Origin: Caulobacteraceae bacterium UBA5005
Lineage (GTDB): Bacteria > Pseudomonadota > Alphaproteobacteria > Caulobacterales > Caulobacteraceae
Direction: 5' to 3'
NCBI GenBank assembly: GCA_002398405.1
Contig: DGYN01000037.1
Location: 18,811-82,810 of the forward strand
Length of the DNA: 64,000 bases
Under the pieces are notes generated by a model. The model did not search any database. It worked only from the letters and a program-made list of their open reading frames with translations, and was not told the DNA's origin. A program made the position numbers and the translations under genes. Position 1 is the first letter of the stretch. Each line of letters begins with the position of its first letter. This document shows, in pieces, positions 8,801 to 16,800 of the stretch.

Positions 8801-9064
8801 CTGATGGACATCCAGATGCCGGACATGAACGGCGTTGAGGCGACCCAGATCATCCGCGACCTGGAAAAGGCGGAAGGGCGCTCCCGCACGCCCGTGCTGG
8901 CCCTTTCGGCCAATGTCATGACCCATCAGATCAGCGAATACGAGGCGGCCGGCATGGATGGCTGCATCGCCAAGCCGATTGAGGTCAGCAAACTCTATCA
9001 GGCGATTGATGAGGCCCTGGTCACGGCGTCGCCAGGGCAGAGCGCGGCGGCTAACGCGGCATAA
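5855..9064 (+). CDS. Hybrid sensor histidine kinase: GAF - four PAS - HisKA - HATPase - receiver
   Basis: A 1069-residue cytoplasmic sensor with no transmembrane segment. Domains in order: GAF-like 15-155; PAS at about 162-285, 289-410, 429-550 and 554-675; HisKA around 690-755 with the phospho-acceptor His in NMSHEIRTPL (near 697); HATPase 795-910 (DTGIGID, GGTGLGLSI); receiver 930-1050 with acceptor Asp in LMDIQMP (near 985) and Lys in AKPIE. The PAS region is a tandem duplication of a two-PAS unit (see findings). The TTG start at 5855 is supported by GGAGAGG seven bases upstream. It probably phosphorelays to an unlinked phosphotransferase; the signal is unknown. Confidence 0.9.
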   Translation: MVGKDVQGEGAAPFGLEAMAPAFSRATRLAKALFGAFDASIILFDGDEVWRSRDCETLSRTRAPVADRVVTEGIPLWFEDMTTDPSLGHLPGGMGLKFFAGAPIHLSSGNTRGILCVVDFESRPFDAMLLARLKDIADGVADDCDRMRAIRAEHESAAEARQASEVMSAFIQTLPMGIVMTDREMRVIKSSPTWAAFFGKTEAEVFGKTIYEVSPFIERHREIHQRILAGESHEEPRQPVMLDGKPNWLQIHMMPWRDRDGAVGGMMVTTHNITPLVEAIDNAERSEQRLKMAIQIADLNIWELDYQKQTLEYVGDHGRFFEERPTYQAMMGGNLLHPEDQARASARMARRLAGERFAPGDHFETRLNRADGKEVWTSLAVEPVLDESGAMKKVIGVMQNITSRKQAELRVQQALDQANLSAAEARTAEQVLSSFVDTIPVSIIMTDGEMNILKASPHWARALGRTAEEIVGKSLYDIAPRLAQFKSGHRRALNGERIKDARLRIERADGDVMWLETDIMPWRETSGEIGGVLICAHNVTDMVEALDKVERSERRLKLAIQLADLHVWEVDFKQKTLDKVGEDTFFEKPITYEDVAEDFFCSVLPEDRPLAMASLERRRAGNVQDRLVCRANRTDGKEIWMSSAAEVFKGKDGNTERVVGVFQNITSMKRAERAAVEARDAAEAANRSKSEFLANMSHEIRTPLNGVLGMTQVIEQDELSETQRERVRVVRESGTALLAILNDVLDLSKIQAGKLELSPAPFDMAELAPVVAAAFEGSAASKDIALDLEIDESATGVWVGDVLRLRQVLSNLLSNGLKFTAQGRVVLSVRRERSKMRFSISDTGIGIDADKVPQLFEKFAQEDASTTRRYGGTGLGLSICRELVELMGGTIEVESEKGVGSTFSVLLPLKRGKAKALPAPRAAPEGQRISSDRAIRILAAEDNLTNQLVLRSLLAPLGVELTIAGNGRAAVESFRSGDFDIVLMDIQMPDMNGVEATQIIRDLEKAEGRSRTPVLALSANVMTHQISEYEAAGMDGCIAKPIEVSKLYQAIDEALVTASPGQSAAANAA

Positions 9065-9100
9065 GTTTTATAGGTGGCGGCAGGTCCAAAGGGGGGCTGG

Positions 9101-9129
9101 TTGACAGAGTGTACTTTCTGACAGAAAGT
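9101..9129 (+). promoter_or_regulatory. Promoter with perfect palindromic operator ACTTTCTGACAGAAAGT
   Basis: TTGACA at 9101-9106 is a good -35 hexamer. Overlapping the expected -10 position is a perfect palindrome with 8-base arms, ACTTTCTG-A-CAGAAAGT (9113-9129). It precedes a three-gene operon whose last gene encodes a winged-helix regulator, so autorepression by that protein is the simplest reading. Confidence 0.65.
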
Positions 9130-9155
9130 GCTTTCCTCAAAACGGAGGGTGCGTG

Positions 9156-10499
9156 ATGTTTGGAAGAACGGGGTTGGCGGTGGCGGCCGGGCTGCTGACG
9201 GCGGGGACCTGCCTGGCGCAGAGCGGCGCGACGGTGGTGCTCAATGTCGACGGGGTGAAGGGGGACAAGGGCCAGATCTTCGCCTCGCTATGCGACAACC
9301 CCAAAGGCGGCTTTCCCGGCAATTGCCCAAAGTATCAGGCCTCGGTGAAGACTGAGGCTGGGCGAACCACGATCACTTTCAAGAACGTCCCTCCAGGGAC
9401 CTACGCGCCGCAGGTCTTCCACGACGAAAACGGCAATGGCCGGCCGGAAATTCCGCCGGAAGGCTATGCCTACGGGAACGATGTCTCGTGGCCCGCGACC
9501 TTCGACGCCGCCTCCACCCGGGTCAGCGGCGACACCACCCTGAAGGTCACCATGCAGTACATGACGGCGCCAGGAGCGGCGCGGCAGGGATCCAAGGGCG
9601 CACCCGCGCCAGCCGGGGTCACCCGGATCGATGTCCGGGAAAAGGGACTCTACGGCGAGCTCTATATACCGGAAGGCGGCGCGGCGCGGCCGGCGATCAT
9701 CCTGCTCGGCGGCTCCGAAGGCGGCCTCGACACCATGAGCATGATGGCAACCTCGTTCGCCAAGAACGGCTATGCCGCCCTGGCGCTGGCCTATTGGGCG
9801 GAGGAGGGGCTGCCCCAGACCCTGACCAACATTCCGCTGGAGTATTTCGACACGGCGGTGAGCTGGCTTAAGGCGCGGCCCGATATCGATGACAAGCGCG
9901 GCGTGGGCGTCATCGGCTGGTCGCGAGGCTCGGAAGCGGCGCTGCTGCTGGGGTCGCGCAACAAGGACGTGCGCGCCGTGGTCGCCATCGCCCCGAGCGG
10001 CATCGTCTGGGACGGCATCAACTTCAGCGACTTCGCCAAGCGCTACCCGGCCTGGACTGTTGATGGCAAAGGCCTGCCGTCCGTCGCCACCAATCAGGCC
10101 TACTACCGCGGCCCCAACGCGCCGATGGCGCCGACCTTCACCATGGCCCTGCCGGACGCCAACCGCAGGCCTGAAACCGCCATCCCGGTGGAGAAGACCA
10201 ACGGGCCGATCCTGCTGATCTCGGGGCTGAACGACAACCTATGGCCGGCGTCGCAATTATCCGACCGGGTGATCGCGCGGTTGCAGGGCGCGCGATTCCG
10301 CCACAGCTTCGAACATCTGGCCTATGCGGGCGCGGGGCACGTCATCTTCGTCGGGGAACCGGACGGGCCGATGAGCAAGACCTCGTTGGCGCCAAACGCC
10401 ATGATGGGCGGGACGCCGGAGGCAAACCGCAAGGCCTGGGAAGACAACTGGCCAAAGGCGCTGGCCTTCTACGACAAGGCGCTCAAGGGAGGGCGATAG
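9156..10499 (+). CDS. Exported DUF2141 - BAAT-type acyl hydrolase fusion
   Basis: A 447-residue protein with a signal peptide ending CLAQ. Residues 22-135 match the DUF2141 pattern (a small beta domain with NVPPGTYAPQVFHDENGNG). Residues 150-447 are an alpha/beta-hydrolase of the BAAT/dienelactone type: LLGGSEGG, nucleophile elbow GWSRGSEAAL (near 275), late Asp in SGLNDNLWP and His in AGAGHVIF. It probably acts on an acyl ester in the periplasm. GGAGG seven bases upstream favours the ATG at 9156. It is the first gene of the operon 9156-11373, and its stop overlaps the next start (TAGTG). Confidence 0.75.
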   Translation: MFGRTGLAVAAGLLTAGTCLAQSGATVVLNVDGVKGDKGQIFASLCDNPKGGFPGNCPKYQASVKTEAGRTTITFKNVPPGTYAPQVFHDENGNGRPEIPPEGYAYGNDVSWPATFDAASTRVSGDTTLKVTMQYMTAPGAARQGSKGAPAPAGVTRIDVREKGLYGELYIPEGGAARPAIILLGGSEGGLDTMSMMATSFAKNGYAALALAYWAEEGLPQTLTNIPLEYFDTAVSWLKARPDIDDKRGVGVIGWSRGSEAALLLGSRNKDVRAVVAIAPSGIVWDGINFSDFAKRYPAWTVDGKGLPSVATNQAYYRGPNAPMAPTFTMALPDANRRPETAIPVEKTNGPILLISGLNDNLWPASQLSDRVIARLQGARFRHSFEHLAYAGAGHVIFVGEPDGPMSKTSLAPNAMMGGTPEANRKAWEDNWPKALAFYDKALKGGR

Positions 10500-11080
10500 T
10501 GGTGGTTTCCAAGGACGAGGCGGCGCAGGCCCTGGCGGAGATCGGCCAGGCCGAGGAGCGCGCGTCCCGGCTGCGCGGCTATCGCTACGGGGCGCCCTAT
10601 GTCCTGTTGTGGGGGGTGCTGTGGATGGTGGCCAACACGGCCGTGGCCATCGACGAACGGATCGGCGGCTGGGTGTGGTGGGGCGGCGTGGCGGTCGTCA
10701 TGATCGCCAGCGCGGTCATCGGCAGCCGGCAAGGGCCTGATTTTACCCGCATGTCGGAAATGGAGCGCAGCAAGTACAAGCGCTTTGGTCAGAAGTGGGC
10801 GCTGACGGGGCTCTTGAGCTGGGCCGCACCGTGCTCGGTCTTCGCGATCTTCTGGCCCTCCAGCGCGATGCAGTACAACGCCTCGCTGCTGCTGATCTGG
10901 ATGTTCGTCTACATGATCGGCGGCATATGGGTCGGGTGGCGGCTGTTCTGGATCGGGTTCGCCGGCGCGGCCGCCATTCTGGGAGGCTATTTCCTGCTGC
11001 GGCCCCACTTCATCCTGTGGAGCGGCCTGGTCGGCGGCGGCGCCATGATCGCCGGCGGACTTTGGATGCGGAAGGCGTGA
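10499..11080 (+). CDS. Integral membrane protein, multi-pass
   Basis: A 193-residue inner-membrane protein with about five hydrophobic helices (for example APYVLLWGVLWMVANTAVAI and LLLIWMFVYMIGGIWVGWRL). The GTG start at 10499 overlaps the preceding stop and GGGAGGG lies just upstream, so translation is probably coupled. Its stop overlaps the ATG of the following regulator. A polytopic membrane protein next to a winged-helix regulator suggests a sensing or anti-stress pair; no named family was recognised. Confidence 0.7.
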   Translation: MVVSKDEAAQALAEIGQAEERASRLRGYRYGAPYVLLWGVLWMVANTAVAIDERIGGWVWWGGVAVVMIASAVIGSRQGPDFTRMSEMERSKYKRFGQKWALTGLLSWAAPCSVFAIFWPSSAMQYNASLLLIWMFVYMIGGIWVGWRLFWIGFAGAAAILGGYFLLRPHFILWSGLVGGGAMIAGGLWMRKA

Positions 11081-11373
11081 TGGACGGCCCCGACGAGGTC
11101 ATCCACCAGTCGACGCGGCTCAAGATCACCGCGACGCTAAATGCGCTGCCGAGCGGCGAGATGATGGAATTTGGGCGGTTGAAGGCAATCTTGGGCGCCA
11201 CCGACGGCAATATGGCGACCCACCTCGGGGCCCTCGAAAAGGCGGCCTATATCGAGGTCGCAAAAGACTATGTCGGCAAGAAGCCGAGGACCCGCGTAGC
11301 CCTTACGCGCGAAGGGCGCAGGGCCTTCGAGCGGCATGTTGCATACTTGAAGGATTTGATTGAGGGCGGGTGA
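11080..11373 (+). CDS. Winged-helix DNA-binding regulator
   Basis: A 97-residue protein of the transcriptional-regulator/HTH_27 kind: QSTRLKITATLNALP, FGRLKAILGATDGNMATHLG (recognition helix), KAAYIEVAKDYVGKKPRTRV (wing), then a C-terminal helix with EGRRAFERHVAYLKDLI. It overlaps the upstream membrane gene by one base. It is the likely ligand of the palindrome at 9113-9129 in front of the operon. Confidence 0.8.
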   Translation: MDGPDEVIHQSTRLKITATLNALPSGEMMEFGRLKAILGATDGNMATHLGALEKAAYIEVAKDYVGKKPRTRVALTREGRRAFERHVAYLKDLIEGG

Positions 11374-11452
11374 CCCCGTTTTCATTGACAATCGAAGGCA
11401 AAAACAGGACTCTCCGCGCCCTTAAGAGGAGTTCCCGCGGGAGAGAATGCTC

Positions 11453-12850
11453 ATGAAGAAGTACGCCCTCGCCTTACTGTCGACCGTCGCCGCCCTGGCC
11501 GCCGCCCCCGAGGCGATGGCCAAATGGCACCAGGGTTATGTCGTCGAGTACTATGCTCTGCAGAGTGTGTGGGCCGTGCCGGAAGGCGTGGACTCCACCA
11601 AGGACGCCCAGTGCCCAAACGGCTACAACATCCCGGACTGGAAGAAGAATTTCAAAACCTCGTGGCGTAGCGACGCCGAGGTGAGCCAGGTTCTGGACCG
11701 TCCGGGCGGATTCTCGTTCGGCACGCCGCTGGGCAACCGCGGCCCCGGCCCGGGCATGAATGTCTATCGCGATCCAATGCTGATCCCCGATCCGGGTATT
11801 TTCGAGGTGCAGACCAAGGTTGGCCTTGGGCTCGACCTTGACGGCGACAAGACCAACGGCTTCACCAGCCCCGACGGCAAGCGCACGGGCATCGACAACC
11901 AAGTCTACAAGGCCATGGGCTGCCTGATCGAGTACCGCGGCCCGGCGCACAAACCCGGCCAGTTCCTGCCGGCCGACGCCAGCTACTACCCCAACGACGA
12001 GATGCGGCAGGGTGTTTTCACCATGCTGATCATGTTGTCGGGCGAGGGTGACGATCCGCGCAACGACCCGAATATGAAGGTCGGCTTCTATATCGCTAAG
12101 GAGCAACTGGCGAAGCTGCACAACAATGAGATCGCGCCGGACTATTCCTACCGCGTCGATCCCGACCCGCGGTTCATGACCGTCGTCGACGCCAAGTCGT
12201 CCAACGGCCAGATCACGATGAAGGCCCCGGTGGACTACATCAATATCCGCGACGCCCACACCCGGCCCTACTTCGTTCCGGAACTGACGCTCTACAAGCC
12301 GCAGATCGAGATGAATATCCGTCCCGACGGCGTGTTGTCGGCCACGGTCGCGGGATACCGCAACTGGAAGCAGCTCTACTGGGGCTGGGCGGCCGGCGGC
12401 TCGACCACCGAAACCGCGCGTCAGATCGACCTGGTCGGCCTCTGGTACGGACTGGAGCGTAACGCCGACGGGATGCCGGAAGCGACGACCGGCCGGAACA
12501 CGGCCATCTCGGCCGCCTATCAGATCTATGCGGTGCCGGCGTTCCTGGTGAGTCCGGAGACCAACAAGGTGGTGACCGAAGCGGCGCTGCTCTCAGGCAC
12601 GCCGAAGGAAGCGGGTCCCGAGCGGGAGCCCCTGCCTCTGGCCCAGCGTATTCGTGGTCTTGGCGGCAACCCGAACTTCTACCTGGACGGCGCCGCGGCC
12701 GCCTGGCCGAACAAGCCACTGCCGGGCCTGACCCAGGTCGCCAACCAGCCCGCCGTGCCGGCGTTCATGGAAACCCCGCCGACGCAGGCCGAAAACCCGC
12801 CACAGCCGCGGGCCCAAGGCGTTCCAGGGCCGGTGGCCAGCGCGCGCTAG
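11453..12850 (+). CDS. Exported protein of unknown function
   Basis: A 465-residue secreted or periplasmic protein. GGAGAG seven bases before the ATG at 11453 selects that start, giving MKKYALALLSTVAALAAAPE with cleavage after AMA. The mature protein begins KWHQGYVVEYYALQSVW, is rich in Tyr, Pro and Asn, has two Cys near the start (CPNGYNIPDW, MGCLIEYRG), and ends in a Pro/Gln-rich tail. The even residue distribution suggests one large globular domain. No family is recognised. It appears to be a single-gene unit followed by hairpins. Confidence 0.65.
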   Translation: MKKYALALLSTVAALAAAPEAMAKWHQGYVVEYYALQSVWAVPEGVDSTKDAQCPNGYNIPDWKKNFKTSWRSDAEVSQVLDRPGGFSFGTPLGNRGPGPGMNVYRDPMLIPDPGIFEVQTKVGLGLDLDGDKTNGFTSPDGKRTGIDNQVYKAMGCLIEYRGPAHKPGQFLPADASYYPNDEMRQGVFTMLIMLSGEGDDPRNDPNMKVGFYIAKEQLAKLHNNEIAPDYSYRVDPDPRFMTVVDAKSSNGQITMKAPVDYINIRDAHTRPYFVPELTLYKPQIEMNIRPDGVLSATVAGYRNWKQLYWGWAAGGSTTETARQIDLVGLWYGLERNADGMPEATTGRNTAISAAYQIYAVPAFLVSPETNKVVTEAALLSGTPKEAGPEREPLPLAQRIRGLGGNPNFYLDGAAAAWPNKPLPGLTQVANQPAVPAFMETPPTQAENPPQPRAQGVPGPVASAR

Positions 12851-12917
12851 CCGTTCGAAGCGATATCCGATCCAGCCGGATTGGATATCGTCCTCGACAC
12901 CTACCGTAGTCACGTTT

Positions 12918-12948
12918 TTCGGGCGAGGCGGCATCCGCTTCGCCCGAA
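12918..12948. terminator. Inverted repeat, possible terminator
   Basis: Perfect 9-base arms TTCGGGCGA (12918-12926) and TCGCCCGAA (12940-12948), with a T-run on the left side (GTTTTTC) and TTTT shortly after the right arm. It lies downstream of the 11453 gene and is a plausible bidirectional terminator. Confidence 0.5.
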
Positions 12949-12974
12949 GTCGTTTTGGATGTCTGGGGGGAGGG

Positions 12975-13005
12975 CCCCGGACGCCGAGAGAGGCGACGTC
13001 CGGGG
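12975..13005. other. GC-rich hairpin
   Basis: Arms CCCCGGACG (12975-12983) and CGTCCGGGG (12997-13005) are perfectly complementary. No T-run follows. It lies in the 500-base gap 12851-13347, in which no credible gene was found; the remainder of that gap shows nothing distinctive. Confidence 0.45.
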
Positions 13006-13347
13006 TATATGACAGGAAGGAGGGCTTTCTGTCCGTACGCTACTGATAAGCTACTCTTACTGTTCGTTAAGCGAAGGGGTCGCTGATACGGGCGACGGGC
13101 CCCAACTGCCGATCCAGCCCTGCAGGCGGTTTTGCCGCAGGTCGCAGAGCGAATATCGCCCATTTTTCCGGGTGTTGCGATTAGGCCGGTTGTCGCAGGA
13201 CAGGTTGTCGCAACAGGCTGCCGCATCCTCTGAAAGTTTCTGAACCGCAGACCTCCCGCGCTTGGCCGCTAAGCGCAGGCCTCCGATGGTCAAGACCGAC
13301 GAAAATAACGCCACGTTCCGATCAAGGCCCGGTTGGGGAGACATGCC

Positions 13348-13782
13348 ATGATGGCGGCATGGTATGACTTGGGAATGCGCGGCGCGATCCACCATCTCGA
13401 TCTGACAGTGACGGACCCCCAGGCTTCTTTCGCCCTCTACGATGCGGTCCTGAGGTTCATGGGCTATCGCCTGTCGCGCACCGACGAGGACGGATTCGAC
13501 TGGGATTGCGGGGAGGGGGGACCCTTCTGTTCCGTCGGACTGATTAGGTCGCGGGGTCCTGCGAAGGACCGCCGGCACGACCGGTATTCGGCGGGCCTGC
13601 ACCACGTCGCCTGGCGCGCCGAAAGCCGGGCGGATGTTGATGCGATGTACGAGCTGGTCAAAGGACTTGGCGCGACAGTGCTCGATCCGCCAGCGGACTA
13701 TCCTCAGTACGGAGACGGCTACTATGCGGTGTTCTTCGCCGATCCCGACGGATTGAAGCTGGAGTTCGTGTTCAAACCCTAG
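13348..13782 (+). CDS. VOC-family (glyoxalase/bleomycin-resistance-like) protein
   Basis: A 144-residue single-domain VOC protein. HHLDLTVTD starts the first beta-alpha-beta module and LHHVAWRAE the second, with DPDGLKLEFV at the end; the His and Glu positions fit the usual metal site. GGGGAG eight bases upstream supports the ATG at 13348. An internal ATG at 13375 (MRGAIHHLDL) is possible and fits family length better. Substrate unknown; it stands alone. Confidence 0.8.
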   Translation: MMAAWYDLGMRGAIHHLDLTVTDPQASFALYDAVLRFMGYRLSRTDEDGFDWDCGEGGPFCSVGLIRSRGPAKDRRHDRYSAGLHHVAWRAESRADVDAMYELVKGLGATVLDPPADYPQYGDGYYAVFFADPDGLKLEFVFKP

Positions 13783-13956
13783 GCCAAGTATACCAAAGTA
13801 AATAGCTAGACGGAGTTGTTTGTGAAAGAATTATGACATTTATGTAACGGCCAACGTTGCTGATGATATCGAGTCGTTGAAAGTATTAAGTCGGCCGGAT
13901 TTTGGAAAAATTAAGGGTAGGGCCGCTATCGCCGGGGGACAGCAGCGGACGCCCCT

Positions 13957-15570
13957 ATGAACAAGCTCATCGACTTTACCGACCCTTCCGAGCCAATCTC
14001 GCCCTCGACCACTGGCGCGGTTGTCTACGCCCGATTTCAGGCCGAGCCTGACACCCTGGCCTTGGCTGTCGTCGATGAAGACCGAAGGCCCATCGGCCTG
14101 GTCGACCGCGGAATCTTCTTCCTGAGGATGGCCGCCGAGTTCGGCCGGGCGCTCTATGGGAACCGGCCGATCACCTTCCTGATGGAGCCGCCGCGCACTG
14201 AGCGGGCCGATATTTCGGTCATGGACTTCATGGCCGGCGTGATCTCGTCGGAACGGGCGGGGCTGATGCGAGGCTTCATCGTCGTCGACAACAGGGGCCG
14301 TTACCTGGCGGTGGGAACACCGCTCAGTCTTCTGGTGTCCGGGCACGAAGCCGCCAAGGCGAGGATCAAGCAGCTGGATCGCCAGCGGGCGAGCCTGGCG
14401 CGGGCAAACCAGAAGGCGGAAGCCGCCGCGCGAGCCAAGGCGCAGTTTCTGGCGACCATGAGTCATGAGATCCGCACGCCGCTGAACGGCGTTCTGGCTG
14501 TGGCTGAGATCGTCGGCTTGAAACTGACCCAAGAGGAGCTTCGCCCCTACATCCGCACCATTCTGGATTCGGGCCACACCCTGCACCGTCTGCTGACCGA
14601 CGCGCTGGACCTGTCGCGGGCCGAGGCCGGGGCGATGGAGCTTGTGCCGGCGCCGTTCAGCCCCTCGGCCATGGCCGAGGATGTGAGCGCCCTTTGGGGC
14701 CCCCTGGCCGAGAACAAGGGTTTGTCGCTGACGGTGGATTTGCAGACCTCCATCGACGAGGCCCTGGTGGCCGACGCCATGCGGGTCAAGCAGGTGATCA
14801 ACAACCTGGTGGGCAACGCGCTGAAGTTCACCGAGCAGGGCGGGATCACCGTTCGGGTGCTTGTCGCCTCCGGCAGCGACGGCCGGGCGAGGTTCGCCGT
14901 CGAGGTGGAAGATACCGGCCCCGGGATCGCCGCAGGCCAGCTGGAACGCATCTTCGAGCCCTTCGCCAAAACCGATGAACATGCGGCCGCGGGCGGCGCG
15001 GGGCTGGGCCTATCGATCTGTCACAGGCTCGTGGACGCGATGGGAGGCCGAATCGGCGCGCAAAGCACCGCCGGCAAGGGCGCGCTGTTCCATTTTGAGC
15101 TCCTCCTGCCGGTCGTGACCGCGCAGGCTCCGGTGGTGGCCGCTGAGACCGATTGTGAACCCGGCCTGGAGGCGCAGGGCGCACGAGTGCTGATCGTCGA
15201 CGACAACCCCACCAACAGGCTCGTGGCCTCGACCTTCATGGAGATGGCCGGGTTTGCCTTCGCAACCGCGGCGGATGGTTTAGAGGCAGTCGAAGCCTGC
15301 CGCACGGAGCATTTCGATCTGATCCTGATGGACATCAACATGCCCCGGATGGGTGGACTGGAGGCGTCGCGCCTGATCCGCGAATCGGCTGGGCCAAGCG
15401 CCCGCTCGCCCATCCTGGCGGTGACCGCCAACTCCGATCCGTCGGAAGTGGCGACCTATATGGCCGCCGGCATGAGCGGGGTCGTCACCAAACCCCTTCG
15501 GGCTGAGGATCTTTTCTCAGCCATGCAGGAGGCGATCGCCGCGTCCCCGCCCGCAAGGGCGGCGGCCTGA
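13957..15570 (+). CDS. Hybrid histidine kinase with N-terminal CBS-like region
   Basis: A 537-residue cytoplasmic kinase. Residues 5-130 look like a CBS-pair-like sensor (VVDEDRRPIGLVDRGIFF, later FIVVDNRGRYLAVGT). A coiled coil at 130-160 leads into HisKA with the His of TMSHEIRTPLNG near 170. HATPase is about 270-390 (DTGPGIA, GGAGLGLSI), and a receiver occupies about 405-525 with the acceptor Asp in LMDINMP near 460 and Lys in TKPLR. It probably feeds a phosphorelay; the ligand may be a nucleotide if the CBS reading holds. Single gene. Confidence 0.88.
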   Translation: MNKLIDFTDPSEPISPSTTGAVVYARFQAEPDTLALAVVDEDRRPIGLVDRGIFFLRMAAEFGRALYGNRPITFLMEPPRTERADISVMDFMAGVISSERAGLMRGFIVVDNRGRYLAVGTPLSLLVSGHEAAKARIKQLDRQRASLARANQKAEAAARAKAQFLATMSHEIRTPLNGVLAVAEIVGLKLTQEELRPYIRTILDSGHTLHRLLTDALDLSRAEAGAMELVPAPFSPSAMAEDVSALWGPLAENKGLSLTVDLQTSIDEALVADAMRVKQVINNLVGNALKFTEQGGITVRVLVASGSDGRARFAVEVEDTGPGIAAGQLERIFEPFAKTDEHAAAGGAGLGLSICHRLVDAMGGRIGAQSTAGKGALFHFELLLPVVTAQAPVVAAETDCEPGLEAQGARVLIVDDNPTNRLVASTFMEMAGFAFATAADGLEAVEACRTEHFDLILMDINMPRMGGLEASRLIRESAGPSARSPILAVTANSDPSEVATYMAAGMSGVVTKPLRAEDLFSAMQEAIAASPPARAAA

Positions 15571-15763
15571 AAGCCTTGCCGCCGCCGCGTTTGCCGCACC
15601 GTAACGACCTATGACGACAAGGCGCCTCTTTTGTCAGCGGCCCGAGATGGCCCCATGGGCGCCCCCATTCCGCCTCTTTCGGAATCAAAGCCTAGACTGG
15701 GCGGAAACTTGAAAAACGCAGCGCGACGTGGGAGCGATTGCGAAACAGATGCGAGGTTCGACC

Positions 15764-16384
15764 TTGAAAAACACCAAACCGGTTTTGATCGTGAGTGTGG
15801 CGCTCGCTGGAGCGCTGGCGTTGAGCGCCTGCGCCACCAAGGAATACGTCAATCAGGAAGTGCTGCGGGTCGATACCTTCGCCCAAAGCACGCAGCAGGA
15901 ACTGGCGGCGACGCAGAATGAGGTCGCTTCGGCCCTCAGCACGCAAGGCCAAAGAATCGGCGAGGTCGACGCCACGGCGCGCCAAGCCCTCGAACGGGCT
16001 CAGGCGGCCGGCAAGCTGGCCGAAGGCAAGTTCCTCTATTCGATGGTTCTGTCGGACGACGGGGTGAAGTTCCCGGTGGACGGCACCAAGCTTTCTCCCG
16101 AGGCCGAATCCCGCCTCGCCCAACTGGCCGACAAGCTGAAGGGTGAGAACCGGAACGTCTACCTGGAAATTCAGGGGCACACCGACGCCTCCGGCTCGCC
16201 CGACTATAATGAGCGGCTGGGCGAACAACGGGCCGAGGCAGTGCGCAAGTTCCTCGCCAGGCAGGGCGTCGCCCTGTCGCGGATGGGCACGATCTCCTAC
16301 GGTGAAGATACGCCCGTCGCGGAGAACTCCAGCCGCGAAGGCCGCGCTCAGAACCGGCGCGTCGTCGTTCTGGTAATGGCCTAG
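15764..16384 (+). CDS. OmpA-family lipoprotein (Pal-like)
   Basis: A 206-residue outer-membrane lipoprotein. With a TTG start at 15764 (GAGG seven bases upstream) the leader is 22 residues ending at the lipobox LSAC. A coiled coil (about 30-95) bridges the periplasm. The C-terminal OmpA domain (about 105-205) has the peptidoglycan-binding pattern IQGHTDASGSPDYNERLGEQ and RRVVVLV. It probably anchors the outer membrane to peptidoglycan. An in-frame ATG at 15728 would add a charged extension that spoils the leader. Confidence 0.85.
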   Translation: MKNTKPVLIVSVALAGALALSACATKEYVNQEVLRVDTFAQSTQQELAATQNEVASALSTQGQRIGEVDATARQALERAQAAGKLAEGKFLYSMVLSDDGVKFPVDGTKLSPEAESRLAQLADKLKGENRNVYLEIQGHTDASGSPDYNERLGEQRAEAVRKFLARQGVALSRMGTISYGEDTPVAENSSREGRAQNRRVVVLVMA

Positions 16385-16442
16385 ATTCGTCGGTCCACCG
16401 GGCCGGATTGACATTTTCCGGCCCGGGCCGATTGATCGCCGC

Positions 16443-16607
16443 ATGAAGATGGCGGTCAATCTCGTCGTAGGCTTTCTGTTCGCCTATCTTGTCCTGCGCC
16501 TTCTCAAAGAAGCGGTGGGATTTCCGGCCGGCTGGCCGATCTTCTTCATCCTCTGCGCGGGGCTTATTGGCCTGTTTGTCTATCTGGACCGCCGGCATCC
16601 GCGATGA
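16443..16607 (+). CDS. Small two-helix membrane protein, 54 aa
   Basis: The reading frame MKMAVNLVVGFLFAYLVLRL has a second hydrophobic helix (WPIFFILCAGLIGLFVYL) and ends RRHPR. A single-domain two-helix inner-membrane protein is clear from composition. It follows the OmpA-like gene by 58 bases on the same strand. Function unknown. Confidence 0.6.
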   Translation: MKMAVNLVVGFLFAYLVLRLLKEAVGFPAGWPIFFILCAGLIGLFVYLDRRHPR

Positions 16608-16800
16608 CGGGTTTTGGCTCTTTGCACCGACCTTACTACCTTTGCGGGAGTTAGAATTTTCGGGTCAAGTATATCTAGAAAAACAACTTTCCGGCCGGCC
16701 AGCCGGTTTTGAGAACGCTAATATTTCAGATTAGACACGTTGTCCGAACTCCTATACCTGCGGTTTTTGGGGTCGGCTAAACACGTTCAGAGATAGAATC

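Noticed and set aside
13057..13605. 182-residue leftward frame in the 12.9-13.6 kb gap
   Set aside because: Largely antisense to the VOC gene, with no leader or family pattern.
13840..14982. 380-residue leftward open frame
   Set aside because: Antisense shadow of the hybrid kinase at 13957; composition rich in Gly/Arg/His/Gln without domain pattern, and no ribosome-binding site.
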